Positions 23,611-33,245 are shown, counted from the first letter of the stretch. The stretch: DNA of 64,000 nt from JAKQEM01 sp964391185 (GCA_964391185.1 CAYMIX010000003.1:62001-126000); one strand, 5' to 3'. The notes: a model not told the origin generated them from the sequence alone. A program made the numbers and translations.

Positions 23611-24972
23611 ATGAATTTTCTCTCAGCACTCGATTTTACGGCTGGTAAGACCGCAATTGTGCTCTGCGCTGTAGTTGCCTTGGCATGTGTCGACATTGTG
23701 CGTCGCAACAAACACAAGCCTTCACACCTCTTTTTCGCGACACTTCTTGGTACAGCATTGTCACTGGGACTCATTCGCACGGTTGATTTGTTTTTGCAGC
23801 CAGGCACGCAGGAAAATCCATATGCGATGGCGCTCGCCGTATTGCTTGTTGTCCTTGGATGGAAATCTCTCTTCGGCCCATGGGAAGTGCAGACGAAGCT
23901 GACGATGTTGGGCTCGTTCCTCTTTTGGATTTCCCTTCATCTCTTCTGGGAAGATTCTTCTGAGCAGCAAACGGTTCGTTTGATAGCTGCCGGAGTTGCC
24001 CTTATTCCTGCGGTTATTTGGTGTATGCTTTTCCTGAAGTATCACAAAGAACGCTTGAGCTCTGTCGCATTGCTCTTCTGCGCGGGCATGCTTTCGACAG
24101 TACCGATTCTTTTCTACGACACGCTGGTACGTCGTGGAGTAGAAATGCAGTTCTTTCTCTTTCGCATTAAGCCAGAAAGCTTTTCGCAAACGGCGCAGAG
24201 CTTTGTTTCAGGTCAATTAGTTGCGGGCGGAACAATGCAATCTGTTGTACTTGCGACACTTCTCTCATACATCTTTGTTGGTCTTATAGAGGAAGTGAGT
24301 AAGTACTGGGTTCTCAGTCGCAGCGCCAAGCAACTCTTTCATAGTATTGACGATGTGATGGAACTCTCGGTGATTGTTGCGATTGGTTTTGCATTCGCTG
24401 AAAACATTATCAATCCGGTGTATTTCACCGCTTTCGTGAAGAACTTCTTGTTTGATGGTTCACGTGATATTGGTGGATTTATTGGCAATGTGCTTGGTCG
24501 CTCTGTGCTCACAAGTATGGTGCACATCGTGAGTACGGGTGTGATGGGGTACTTCCTCGGCCTTGCAATTTTTGCTGAGCCAATCCTCGCAGAACGTCAT
24601 GCACAGAAGCGTGCACACCGTTGGTTTTGTGCATTGCATCGCTTGCTTCGCCTAGAAGAGGTTTCCGTGTACCGCGTACAGATGCTTGCGACGGGTTTGA
24701 TTACAGCGATCCTTCTCCATGGATTCTTCAACTTCCTTGTCACCATCCCAGAAATTCTCCCAGGCAACCCACAGTCAGTTGCAGACCTGATAAAAGGATC
24801 GCCAGCATTCTTGGATGCCGTGCCGCTCTTGCTGCTTCCAGCATTGCTCTACGTTGTCGGAGGATTTTGGTTGCTGACAACATTGTTCCTCCGCAAAGCG
24901 AACATCATGGAGCGCGGCCAGCCCATCATGAAACAGATCCTCGTGCCGATTATGGCGGAGGAAGAAGAGTGA
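23611..24972 (+). CDS. PrsW-family intramembrane protease
   Basis: 453 residues, about eleven membrane helices. The PrsW/CAAX-like metalloprotease motifs are LIEEVSKYWVL (Glu-Glu pair), GFAFAENIINP (E-N motif), MVHIVSTGVMGYFLG and LLHGFFNFLV (His-rich motifs). PrsW proteases cut transmembrane proteins such as anti-sigma factors. No anti-sigma factor is visible next door, but an extra sigma-70 factor lies at 56148, so a release-by-proteolysis circuit is possible but speculative. The longer N-terminal membrane part (about 190 residues) is larger than in Bacillus PrsW. Converges with the orphan at 24975. Confidence 0.85.
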   Translation: MNFLSALDFTAGKTAIVLCAVVALACVDIVRRNKHKPSHLFFATLLGTALSLGLIRTVDLFLQPGTQENPYAMALAVLLVVLGWKSLFGPWEVQTKLTMLGSFLFWISLHLFWEDSSEQQTVRLIAAGVALIPAVIWCMLFLKYHKERLSSVALLFCAGMLSTVPILFYDTLVRRGVEMQFFLFRIKPESFSQTAQSFVSGQLVAGGTMQSVVLATLLSYIFVGLIEEVSKYWVLSRSAKQLFHSIDDVMELSVIVAIGFAFAENIINPVYFTAFVKNFLFDGSRDIGGFIGNVLGRSVLTSMVHIVSTGVMGYFLGLAIFAEPILAERHAQKRAHRWFCALHRLLRLEEVSVYRVQMLATGLITAILLHGFFNFLVTIPEILPGNPQSVADLIKGSPAFLDAVPLLLLPALLYVVGGFWLLTTLFLRKANIMERGQPIMKQILVPIMAEEEE

Positions 24973-24974
24973 AT

Positions 24975-25352
24975 TTAAGCCAGTACGTCTTCGATCCACC
25001 GTCGGATGGCTTCAGATTGTTCTCTTAGTGTTTGCTGCAGCCTAAAGTAGTTGAAGCACTTCTCTTTGATTCTTACTTGCACAGGAGAACGTCCGAGTGT
25101 GATTCCCATGTCGACAATATTCGGAATCATGTCAACAATTCTGTCAGAGAATTCCGTTGCACTTTCTATCGTGAACGGTTCGTCACGTATCAATACATGA
25201 AGAGTTATTCGTCTTGTTGTGTAATAAATATCTACAAGATAATCCAGTATTTCTTCGACATCGGAACATTCCTGCATTGAACCAAGCTTGTTATATAAGC
25301 CATCGAATCGTTGTAATTCTTCCGCAAACGTTCTTTCTTCGTGTACATCCAT
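24975..25352 (-). CDS. hypothetical helical protein, 125 aa
   Basis: Unrecognised. An acidic, mostly helical soluble protein. The first half contains EELQRFDGLYNKLGSMQ and EEILDYLVDIYYTTRRI, the second FNYFRLQQTLREQSEAIRRW, which could form a helical bundle. No signal peptide, membrane helix or metal motif. It stands alone on the minus strand between two plus-strand membrane/secreted protease genes and ends 2 nt from the PrsW stop. Similar solitary minus-strand orphans occur at 55203 and 59732. Confidence 0.55.
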   Translation of the reverse strand: MDVHEERTFAEELQRFDGLYNKLGSMQECSDVEEILDYLVDIYYTTRRITLHVLIRDEPFTIESATEFSDRIVDMIPNIVDMGITLGRSPVQVRIKEKCFNYFRLQQTLREQSEAIRRWIEDVLA

Positions 25353-25500
25353 GCGCAGTATTGAAAATAAGTGTGTTTCTTATAACACATTTGCTTTCCC
25401 CAATAAAACTAGTGCAACTGCATTGTGTCGCTACAACAAGGACGATTAGAATACATCGCCTTCGTTTTTCAAACTAAGGAGGCATCTTCCCCCCACTCCG

Positions 25501-27144
25501 ATGCTCCGTTCACGTTTTGTTCAACGTCTTGCAAGTATCGCGCTTGCAATCAGCATTCCGTTTGCAGCATCCGCTGCGAGTGTTTCTGACATACTCAAGA
25601 CAAAAGATGACGCGGTGGTGACGCGTGGAGATTTCCTCCGCGCATCAATTATTGTCCTTGGTGTACCAACGAAGAATTGCAAGGTAACCAAAAAGTACAC
25701 ACGCTCCGTTGCTCGTGCGATGATTCCGTATGTGTGTGCTGCCGAAAAAAACGGTGCGACCGCTATGTTTGGGTTGGAATTGAGCTTGGCCAAGAGCATC
25801 AACCGCGGAGAAGCAGTGACCATTCTCATGAAATTGCAGAATTACAAACCGACGGGGAACGCCCTTCTCTATAGTGACGTGAAGAAGGGGACTGACGTCG
25901 AACGTGCGGCACAGATTGCAACCGAGAGAGGTTGGATACAGCCGGTGCGCTCAAACTTCTTCGGTGTTGATCGTTCGTTAACCGGCTCTGAAGCACGTTT
26001 ACTTCTGCGCAAAGTCGTCGGTGAAGACGTGGACATCAACTTGGAAGTGGGTCCTGCAGGGGAACAGAAAGTTCCTTCAACATCCCTTCGTTATAAGCAG
26101 AAAGATATTCCACCATTGCCTGAGAACGATTTGCTCCGGACGGTGTGGCAATTACTGAGCCAACAATATCTCTATCATGAAAAAATCGATCCGAAAGAAG
26201 CGGCATATCGTGCAGCGGAAGGTCTCGTCAATAGCGTCGGCGACACATACACGACATTCATGCGTCCACTCGATACCAAGAATTTCCAAGATCAGCTTGG
26301 TGGCGAAGTATCGGGTATTGGCGCGCAGGTGGAGTATCACGATAATGCACTCACCGTTGTCGCTCCGCTCAGCGGATCACCTGCGATGAAAGCTGGCGTA
26401 AAACCGGGTGATGTCATCATGGCTGTCGATGGAAAGTCATTGGCGGGCTTGAATTTGCTCCAAGCTATCGACAAAGTGCGTGGCCCACGTGGGACGAGCG
26501 TAGTGCTGACAATCATGCGTGATGGTTCAACCTTTGAGCTCACGATTACGCGTGACATCGTACAATTGCCCGAAATTGATATTTCGTATCAGGACGATAT
26601 TGCAATTGTGAAAATCGTACAGTTCGGTGATACCACCGATCGGCAACTTCGGACGCTTTTGTTGGATGTACAGAAGCAGAACACGAAAGGATTGATTCTC
26701 GACCTTCGCAATAACCCAGGGGGATTGCTTCATGCGGCAGAAATTACAGTGAGCAACTTCCTCCCCATTGGTTCTGATGTTGCGATGATCAATTCCAAAG
26801 AAGAAAAGTTCACCGAAGTAACTGCCGACCCACCAACGATTGATGAAGATGTAAAAATGATTGTGCTTGTGAACAAAGGTTCCGCATCTGCGTCAGAAAT
26901 AGTTGCCGGTGCATTGCAGGATCACAAACGCGCAACGATCATCGGCGAGAAAACGTATGGCAAAGGAACGGTGCAGCAGATTATTGAATTCCGTGATGGT
27001 TCCAGTATGAAAATGACCATCGCCGAATGGCTCACGCCAAAGGGTCGTAAAATAAATGGTGTTGGCGTCACGCCAGATATTGAGGTGCCGTCATCTGATA
27101 TGCGCGATGAACAACTATTGCGCGCCATCGATATATTACGATAA
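25501..27144 (+). CDS. carboxyl-terminal processing protease (S41), SLH-like N-terminus
   Basis: 547 residues. Signal peptide (1-24, ends ASAAS). Two SLH-like segments (about 30-175: TKDDAVVTRGDFLRASIIVL, SINRGEAVTILMKL, VDRSLTGSEARLLLRKVV). An S41 N-terminal domain (200-255), a PDZ domain (about 258-340, IGAQVEYHDN...AGVKPGDVIMAVDG) and the protease core. The Ser463-Lys488 dyad is in GSASASEI and GEKTYGKG, 25 residues apart as in CtpA/Prc. It trims exported proteins at the envelope. The SLH-like part, shared in style with the sortase and RlpA genes, should tether it to the surface. A good AGGAGG lies 18 nt from the ATG, too far for normal use. Confidence 0.92.
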   Translation: MLRSRFVQRLASIALAISIPFAASAASVSDILKTKDDAVVTRGDFLRASIIVLGVPTKNCKVTKKYTRSVARAMIPYVCAAEKNGATAMFGLELSLAKSINRGEAVTILMKLQNYKPTGNALLYSDVKKGTDVERAAQIATERGWIQPVRSNFFGVDRSLTGSEARLLLRKVVGEDVDINLEVGPAGEQKVPSTSLRYKQKDIPPLPENDLLRTVWQLLSQQYLYHEKIDPKEAAYRAAEGLVNSVGDTYTTFMRPLDTKNFQDQLGGEVSGIGAQVEYHDNALTVVAPLSGSPAMKAGVKPGDVIMAVDGKSLAGLNLLQAIDKVRGPRGTSVVLTIMRDGSTFELTITRDIVQLPEIDISYQDDIAIVKIVQFGDTTDRQLRTLLLDVQKQNTKGLILDLRNNPGGLLHAAEITVSNFLPIGSDVAMINSKEEKFTEVTADPPTIDEDVKMIVLVNKGSASASEIVAGALQDHKRATIIGEKTYGKGTVQQIIEFRDGSSMKMTIAEWLTPKGRKINGVGVTPDIEVPSSDMRDEQLLRAIDILR

Positions 27145-27153
27145 GTTAGGGGC

Positions 27154-27807
27154 ATGAAGTACTTCATTCTCGCTGCAAGCAAGAGTCGCGCACAATTATT
27201 TTTCGTCGATAATGACAACATTACACCGCTGGTGGTGGAAGGGATGCCAACGAGCAAAGAAGAAGCATGGAAAGGTTTAGAGCGCGAAGATGGTCTTCGT
27301 GTCAGTGACTCTGCACGCAATATCGAAGAGCAGGAAGAAGATCGCTATATGCATATGATCGCGAAGAGTCTGGAAAAAACGTTGCACGAAGCACATCTCG
27401 CAGTTGTATTTGCCGGTGTGCAGGAGGAGTATGGCATGTTCAAGAAATTTGATAAATCACACATGCTTGCCGAGAAATATATTCAGGGAAGTACAGATAA
27501 GTTGGATATGCAAGATCTCAAAGAGAAGGCTGATCCAATCGCGAAGGAATACATGATGAAGCGGAACGAAGAGTTCTTGGAAGAGTTTGGAAATCTTCAG
27601 GGTACTGGCCGCACTAGCACAGATGCGGAAGTTATCAGGGAAGCAGCTCAGCCAGGAAAGGTTGATCTCCTTTTGATTGCAGATGGTGCTGAAGATGAAG
27701 CAAATGCGATTAAAATGTACGTGTTGCAGCATCATGGTCGTATTGCTATTCTTGAAGCTGATAAGATGCCAGAAGGAGCAAAAATGGCAGCAATACTTCG
27801 TTTCTAA
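27154..27807 (+). CDS. baeRF family protein (archaeo-eukaryotic release factor-like)
   Basis: 217 residues resembling the C-terminal part of baeRF3-type proteins, bacterial relatives of eRF1/Pelota domains 2-3. Visible elements are MKYFILAASKSRAQLFFVDN, LEREDGLRVS, HLAVVFAGVQEEYGMFKKF, KYIQGSTDKLDMQDLKEKA, GTGRTSTDAEVIREAAQPGKVDLLLIADG and the terminal strand VLQHHGRIAILEAD. Family members are thought to act on stalled ribosomes or in stress, but no GGQ is seen here. It is 9 nt after the S41 gene and probably co-transcribed. Confidence 0.7.
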   Translation: MKYFILAASKSRAQLFFVDNDNITPLVVEGMPTSKEEAWKGLEREDGLRVSDSARNIEEQEEDRYMHMIAKSLEKTLHEAHLAVVFAGVQEEYGMFKKFDKSHMLAEKYIQGSTDKLDMQDLKEKADPIAKEYMMKRNEEFLEEFGNLQGTGRTSTDAEVIREAAQPGKVDLLLIADGAEDEANAIKMYVLQHHGRIAILEADKMPEGAKMAAILRF

Positions 27808-27830
27808 GATTTCTGATTCTTTAGACTCGT

Positions 27831-27895
27831 ATTGTTAAATTGTTATATTGTTCGCAAGCGATACTGGTCATTCCTGCTTGCAACAATTTAACAAT
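27831..27895. repeat. AT-rich hairpin repeat with AACAAT arms, copy 1
   Basis: ATTGTTAAATTGTT (27831-27844) and AACAATTTAACAAT (27882-27895) are perfect 14-bp inverted arms. An inner GCAAGC/GCTTGC stem (27854-27859 / 27876-27881) extends the hairpin. A related element is at 61656-61723. It may also form part of the end of the baeRF transcript. Confidence 0.75.
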
Positions 27896-27961
27896 ACAGC
27901 AATTTGAAGGGAAAAATGCCCTTGCAGTAGCCATTTCGTTCCTTTAAGATCCCCGCACCCT

Positions 27962-28177
27962 ATGGCAATTCATGCCCACAAACACGGCGAAGAGAGCAAC
28001 GATCGCTTGCAACAGCGATTCAAGCAGCAGGTGCAGAAATCTGGCATTATCCAGAAAATGCGCAAGCGCAATATCCATGTGCGCAAGCCAAGCAAGCGCC
28101 TCCAGCGTATCCGCGCCCTTAAGCGCGAAGGTTACCGCGAGGAGAACCGCAAGAAGAAGTTTTACTCCAACATGTAA
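27962..28177 (+). CDS. rpsU: ribosomal protein bS21
   Basis: 71 residues, very basic, with the bS21 signature FKQQVQKSGIIQKMRKR followed by KPSKRLQRIRALKREGYREE. It has a C-terminal extension (NRKKKFYSNM) and an N-terminal His-rich lead (MAIHAHKHGEESND), both typical of CPR/other lineages. bS21 sits on the 30S platform near the 16S 3' end and influences initiation. Here rpsU is separate from dnaG and rpoD, which lie 34 kb away. A strong terminator follows at 28199, so it is monocistronic. Confidence 0.92.
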   Translation: MAIHAHKHGEESNDRLQQRFKQQVQKSGIIQKMRKRNIHVRKPSKRLQRIRALKREGYREENRKKKFYSNM

Positions 28178-28198
28178 ACTTCCTGCCCATCGAATCTT

Positions 28199-28222
28199 AA
28201 ACCGCCTTCGGGCGGTTTTTTT
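28199..28222 (+). terminator. intrinsic terminator of rpsU
   Basis: AAACCGCC (28199-28206), loop TTCG, GGCGGTTT and seven T (28216-28222): an ideal UUCG-capped terminator. Confidence 0.95.
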
Positions 28223-28381
28223 GTACATTGGCTTCTGGCTGATAAAAGCTGTCTTGACGATGAGCAAAAACAACGCGATATCTCTATGATTTTTAGCTGA
28301 TTTTCGGTATTCTCAGATGCGCGTAAATAGGACTGAACATCCTGTTTCAAATCAAATTTTTTCATTCCAGATTTTCCTCTT

Positions 28382-30403
28382 ATGGCAGCTGAACAGAAAT
28401 ACGGCGCCGAGCAGATCCAAGTCCTCGAAGGTCTCGAGCCTGTCCGCAAGCGCCCGGGTATGTATATCGGTTCTACCGACGTACGTGGTCTCCATCATCT
28501 TGTATGGGAAATTGTTGATAACTCTATCGATGAAGCGATGGCGGGGCATGCAAACACGATCGTTGTGACATTAAACGACGATGGCTCTGTGACTGTGGAA
28601 GATAACGGACGCGGTATCCCAGTCGACATCCACCCAACGGCGAAAAAATCTGCTCTCGAAGTGGTTCTTACGACGCTCCATGCCGGAGGTAAATTCGGTG
28701 GAGAGGGGAGTGGCTATAAAGTATCCGGTGGTCTTCACGGTGTGGGATCCTCTGTGGTGAATGCTCTTTCTGTGTACATGAAAGCAGAAGTGCATCGTGA
28801 TGGGGCTGCATATATGCAAGAATATAAGCGGGGTAAACCGCAGGCCGACGTGAAGAAAATCGGCAAAAGCGATAAGCACGGAACCATCATCACGTTCATG
28901 CCTGATGATGAAATTTTTGACACACTGGAACTGAGCTTGGAAACAATGCTCACACGCTTCCGCCAGCAGGCGTATCTCACCAAGGGTATTACGATCGGGG
29001 TGATGGATGCGCGCTCGACTCGTCCTGAGCTGGACCTTGTGCACCCACGTTTGTATCGCTTTTCGTTCGAAGGTGGAATTGGTGCATATGTTCTTCATCT
29101 TAATGATTCCAAAGAAAAAATCGGTACGCCGATCTCTTTCAGTAAAGATACGCCCGATGGTCAGGTAGATGTCGCGCTCCAGTACACGCAGACATTCCAG
29201 GAACATGTGCTTTCATTCGCGAACAACATCCACACAGCTGAAGGTGGTCATCACCTCACGGGATTCAAGGCTGCTCTCACGCGCACCATCAATGCGTATG
29301 CTCGCAAGTATGAACTTTTGAAAGAGAAAGAAGATAACCTTACGGCCGATGACGTCCGTGAAGGTCTCACTGCAGTTATTTCCGTTCGTCTTCGTGAACC
29401 ACAGTTTGAAGGTCAAACGAAAGCAAAGCTTGGTAACGCCGAGATGAAGACAGCGGTAGAAACAGTCGTGAACGAACAGCTTTCGCTCTACATGGAAGAA
29501 AACCCAGGCGAAGCGAAGGAAATCGTTGGAAAGTGTCTGCTCGCCGCTCGCGCACGTTTGGCCGCTCGCGCCGCTCGCGATAGCGTTATCCGTAAAGGAG
29601 CACTCGAAGGCATGACACTTCCGGGGAAGCTCGCTGACTGTCAGAGTCGAGATCCATCTCAGAGTGAGCTCTTCATTGTCGAGGGAGACTCCGCTGGAGG
29701 TTCTGCCAAGCAGGGCCGCAAGCGTGAGTTCCAGGCGATCTTGCCGCTTCGTGGAAAGATTCTCAACGTCGAACAAGCACGCCTTGATAAAATGCTTGCG
29801 AACAATGAAATTAAAGCGCTCATCATCGCGATGGGTGTTGGGGTGGGAGAAGTGAAAGACTTGAGCAAACTTCGTTATCACCGCATCGTTATCATGACCG
29901 ATGCCGACGTCGACGGAGCACACATCCGCACACTCTTACTCACACTATTGTTCCGCTATTTCCCAGAGCTGATCGAGAAGGGACATATCTATATAGCGCA
30001 ACCGCCTCTGTATAAAATTCAACGCGGAAAGGACGTTCGTTATGCGTTTAATGACGAGGAGAAGGGCGTGATTCTCAAAGACATGGGTGTGAGTAACGAA
30101 GAAGTCTCAGAATCTCCAGAAGAAGGAGAAGAGCCTGTGGACGACGCTGAAGATGGGGAAAAAAAGACGACAAAGAAAACAGCAAAGGCGAGTATCCAGC
30201 GTTACAAGGGTCTTGGAGAAATGAACGCCGACCAGCTCTTCGATACGACAATGGATCCTGAGCAACGCACGCTCCTCAAAGTGACACTTGAAGATGCGGA
30301 AAAAGCAGATGCAATCTTCACCACGCTGATGGGCTCCGAAGTTGCTCCTCGCAGAAAGTTTATCCAGACACACGCGAAGAGCGTAAAGGACCTAGATATC
30401 TAA
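28382..30403 (+). CDS. gyrB: DNA gyrase subunit B
   Basis: 673 residues. GHKL ATPase: IVDNSIDEAMAG (N box), VEDNGRGIPVD, GGLHGVGSSVVNALS. Transducer region, then Toprim (LFIVEGDSAGGSAKQGR, with IMTDADVDGAHIRTL), and C-terminal QRYKGLGEMNADQL and RRKFIQTHA. GyrB length fits the Gram-positive-like short form. Just before QRYKGLGE there is an acidic then lysine-rich insert (about 580-605, EEGEEPVDDAEDGEKKTTKKT), low in complexity, probably a surface loop. With GyrA (not here) it introduces negative supercoils. It converges with hisS, 5 nt between stop codons. Confidence 0.97.
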   Translation: MAAEQKYGAEQIQVLEGLEPVRKRPGMYIGSTDVRGLHHLVWEIVDNSIDEAMAGHANTIVVTLNDDGSVTVEDNGRGIPVDIHPTAKKSALEVVLTTLHAGGKFGGEGSGYKVSGGLHGVGSSVVNALSVYMKAEVHRDGAAYMQEYKRGKPQADVKKIGKSDKHGTIITFMPDDEIFDTLELSLETMLTRFRQQAYLTKGITIGVMDARSTRPELDLVHPRLYRFSFEGGIGAYVLHLNDSKEKIGTPISFSKDTPDGQVDVALQYTQTFQEHVLSFANNIHTAEGGHHLTGFKAALTRTINAYARKYELLKEKEDNLTADDVREGLTAVISVRLREPQFEGQTKAKLGNAEMKTAVETVVNEQLSLYMEENPGEAKEIVGKCLLAARARLAARAARDSVIRKGALEGMTLPGKLADCQSRDPSQSELFIVEGDSAGGSAKQGRKREFQAILPLRGKILNVEQARLDKMLANNEIKALIIAMGVGVGEVKDLSKLRYHRIVIMTDADVDGAHIRTLLLTLLFRYFPELIEKGHIYIAQPPLYKIQRGKDVRYAFNDEEKGVILKDMGVSNEEVSESPEEGEEPVDDAEDGEKKTTKKTAKASIQRYKGLGEMNADQLFDTTMDPEQRTLLKVTLEDAEKADAIFTTLMGSEVAPRRKFIQTHAKSVKDLDI

Positions 30404-30408
30404 CGTTA

Positions 30409-31758
30409 TTAATCCTCATCGATCTCCTGAGCTCCCAGGTGGTCCTTGAGCGTGTACTTATCGAGGTTTTTCTCACCGAGTAATTTCTTCACTGTCGATA
30501 CCGCGTCTTTGAATGGAATCTGCTTTTGCTTTCCTGCTCGCATATCTCGCAGGATAATCGTTGATTCTTTCACTTCCATTTTGCCGAGGAGGAGCGTGTA
30601 GTTTGATTCAAATTTATCAGCCAAGCGCATCTGACTTTTCAGGCTTGCTTCGCCAAGAGCTCCGACGGTGTGGATACCGGCTTCGCGCAAATCCGTAATA
30701 AGCTTTAAACATGTCTTCTTTGCCTCTGGACCAAGTTGTGCCACAAAGACATCGACGTGATCTTTATTTGGAGCCTGAACGCCAGCTTCCTTCATATGCC
30801 AAATAGTGCGTTCCATGCCACATGCTGCGCCGAGACCAGGCGTGGCATGACCACCAAAGAGTTCAATGAGACTATCGTAACGACCACCGCCACCAACTGC
30901 ATTCTGGGCGCCCGTAGACGCATCCCAGAATTCAAAGACGGTTTGATTGTAGTAATCGAGTCCACGCACAAGTGTTTCATTCTTGACGTACGAGATGCCG
31001 AGAGTCTCGAGATAGTCGAGAACTGTCTCGTGATATTCACGTGATTCGTTGTCCACAAACTGCTCAAGTTTCGGGGCATTCTTTAGTAAGATGCGTGTAT
31101 CTTCTTCTTTGGAATCAAGGAGGCGCATGGGGTTTGTTTCCAGGCGACTGCGGTCGAGTTCTGGAAGATTGCGTTCTTTACCGATAAAGAAATCTTTGAG
31201 CGCTTGAGCGAATGCTTTGCGGTTATCGCTAGTTCCGATGTTGTTTATCTGCAATGTCAGACGATCAAGAATGCGAAGATCTTTGAAAATTTTTGTGATC
31301 ACTTGAATCAACTGTGCATCAAGCGATGGATCCTTTAATCCAATAATTTCGAAATCAAACTGGTGAAATTGACGATAGCGTCCTTTCTGCGGACGATCGT
31401 GGCGGAAACATTGACCGATAGCATATAGTTGCACAGGCTGAGGGAGTTGTTGCATGCCATGTTCAACATAGCTGCGGCAAATACCTGCGGTGAATTCTGG
31501 TCGCAGTGCAAGCTCCGCATTCTCTTCACCTTTTTGTTTCGACGTAACGAGGAACAATTCCTTCTCAACAATATCCGTGTGCGCACCAATTCCACGCTCA
31601 AAGATCGCACGATTCTCGTAAATCGGAGGATCGATGCGTTTGAAACCCGCCTGACGTGCACGGTGACGTACAGCCTTCTTGATGTAGGTCATATACTGGT
31701 TGTCCTCTGGGAGGACATCGTGTGTGCCTTTTGGGGTGCGGAAGAGTGGCTGAGACAT
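30409..31758 (-). CDS. hisS: histidyl-tRNA synthetase
   Basis: 449 residues. Class II motif 1 region FKRIDPPIYENRAIF, motif 2 CFRHDRPQKGRYRQFHQFDFEIIG, HisRS-specific LVRGLDYYNQTVFEF (HisA motif) and motif 3 GLGAACGMERTI. The C-terminal anticodon-binding domain covers about 340-430. The last residues (EKNLDKYTLKDHLGAQEIDED) are acidic. It charges tRNA-His, whose gene is nearby at 33168-33245 on the same strand. The gene converges tightly with gyrB, without room for a dedicated terminator. Confidence 0.97.
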   Translation of the reverse strand: MSQPLFRTPKGTHDVLPEDNQYMTYIKKAVRHRARQAGFKRIDPPIYENRAIFERGIGAHTDIVEKELFLVTSKQKGEENAELALRPEFTAGICRSYVEHGMQQLPQPVQLYAIGQCFRHDRPQKGRYRQFHQFDFEIIGLKDPSLDAQLIQVITKIFKDLRILDRLTLQINNIGTSDNRKAFAQALKDFFIGKERNLPELDRSRLETNPMRLLDSKEEDTRILLKNAPKLEQFVDNESREYHETVLDYLETLGISYVKNETLVRGLDYYNQTVFEFWDASTGAQNAVGGGGRYDSLIELFGGHATPGLGAACGMERTIWHMKEAGVQAPNKDHVDVFVAQLGPEAKKTCLKLITDLREAGIHTVGALGEASLKSQMRLADKFESNYTLLLGKMEVKESTIILRDMRAGKQKQIPFKDAVSTVKKLLGEKNLDKYTLKDHLGAQEIDED

Positions 31759-31857
31759 GGGGAAAATCGTGAAAAACGAACGTCAAGAACTAAGGAGCAC
31801 GCTAGCAGACGGAAGCCAGTTTGGGAAGCCTGCTTGTCAGAAACGTGCGTACATTCC

Positions 31858-32961
31858 CTATTGGACCTGTATTGATTGGATATGGTGCAGAATATTACGT
31901 GTGAGAATGGCCATTTCCCCGCGTGTATACCATCGTTTATGGGTGAAATCGTGTGTGAGGAGATTGTTATTCCGGGCGTAATAGATCTCACCTTCGTGGA
32001 GAGTAGACGTTTGTTTTATATCAATATTGGTCGCATCCAAGAGCATTTTAAGTGCCGCAAGATTACGAATTTGTTCCGTGGGCGTTGCGCTACCAATGTC
32101 ACATGTATCAGGATTGATGAGTTGGCAGAATTTCTGGGCTTCTTCATACGTGATAGTTTTATACGGTTGATATGATTTTTCGCTACCGAGTTTCAATCCT
32201 AACTTTGTAAGTTCCTCGATAGCCTCCGATGGAATTCCCAAGACATGAACATCATCGAAGCCTCCGACACCAGATACTCTTGGTTCGAGTGTGACGAATC
32301 CTTTTCGAGCGGCAGTTGGGACCATGTACAACGCTGGAACCTCACCGTCTTTTGGCGGACTCTGAGGAGACTCAGGATTGAGGGAAAATTCCGTCGGACC
32401 TGATGATGCTTTTACCGTGACGCCGAAATGATTGGAGAACAACTCAGCAAACGAATCATTTTCACTCGTCTCATGCGCGACGTTACAACCGAAAAAGAGT
32501 GCAGTCGCACCTGTCGCGAAAATATTCCGTGGCAAATCATAGATGGATGCAGCGCTGAATGGCTCGTTCAACACAGGATCATTCGCATACACTGCACCAT
32601 TTACTCGAGGCGCTTGGTTCACATAGAGACCAACTTCATTGCCGTGACCAAAGTATACGAATTCATCAATTGTTTGATGTTCTGCCACGAACGATTCAAT
32701 TGCTTCGACAAATTCATCGCCACTATCCACTTGTACGATGAGTCCGCCATGTTCTTTGGCGTACGTATCTGCGGCTTTCAAGAATTGATATCCCACATCT
32801 CCGCCTTGGCCAACGAGAATGAGAGGCTGTGCAGTAGAGCTAGTTTCCTCTGTTGTATGTTGTGAAGCGATATCTGCTGTTACAGTTCCTGGTCGCTTAT
32901 CAGCAACAATATATCCAATAATGACGAGCACGCCGACAATAAGCACGCTGAACTTGCGCAT
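31858..32961 (-). CDS. membrane-anchored caspase-like (DUF4347-type) protein
   Basis: 367 residues from ATG 32961 (MRKFSVLIVGVLVIIGYIVA); the frame extends upstream without conserved features. An N-terminal membrane anchor/signal (4-20) precedes a clan-CD-like alpha/beta domain (about 45-200). The candidate catalytic His106 is in FVYFGHGNEVG and Cys159 in ALFFGCNVAHET, followed by FAELFSNHFGVTVKASSG. The spacing and the YGCNVA-type motif match DUF4347/caspase-like domains of surface proteins. The C-terminal 150 residues are unrecognised. If active it would be an extracytoplasmic cysteine peptidase. The C-terminal part (YQPYKTITYEEAQKFCQLI) might bind a substrate. Function inferred from the dyad only. 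Confidence 0.65.
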   Translation of the reverse strand: MRKFSVLIVGVLVIIGYIVADKRPGTVTADIASQHTTEETSSTAQPLILVGQGGDVGYQFLKAADTYAKEHGGLIVQVDSGDEFVEAIESFVAEHQTIDEFVYFGHGNEVGLYVNQAPRVNGAVYANDPVLNEPFSAASIYDLPRNIFATGATALFFGCNVAHETSENDSFAELFSNHFGVTVKASSGPTEFSLNPESPQSPPKDGEVPALYMVPTAARKGFVTLEPRVSGVGGFDDVHVLGIPSEAIEELTKLGLKLGSEKSYQPYKTITYEEAQKFCQLINPDTCDIGSATPTEQIRNLAALKMLLDATNIDIKQTSTLHEGEIYYARNNNLLTHDFTHKRWYTRGEMAILTRNILHHIQSIQVQ

Positions 32962-33167
32962 GACGGAATAGTAGCAGTCAAAATCATTCACAAAATATAA
33001 ACGTAATGCCACATAGCAGATTACTATAGCAGGTTTTGCCTCGTGCTGGTCTAGTTCGCCCACCTTCACTCCTTATCGGCGAGCCATCCGTAGACGCGGC
33101 AAATCTGTAATTGTTATTACTTTCGAGAATCCAACGACTTCGGATGACGGCTGCGCTGCGCGAAGGA

Positions 33168-33245
33168 TGGGGCGAGCGATGGGGTTCGAACCCACGACCC
33201 TCAGGACCACAACCTGATGCTCTAACCAGCTGAGCTACGCTCGCC
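33168..33245 (-). tRNA. tRNA-His (GTG)
   Basis: Cloverleaf on the minus strand: acceptor GCGAGCG (33244-33238) with CGCTCGC (33178-33172), and the extra G-1 (33245) facing discriminator C73 (33171), which is the identity feature of tRNA-His. D arm GAGCTC-type, anticodon stem TCAGG/CCTGA with loop TTGTGGT (anticodon GTG), T arm GTGGGTTCGAACCCCA-like. CCA is encoded (33170-33168). Confidence 0.96.
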
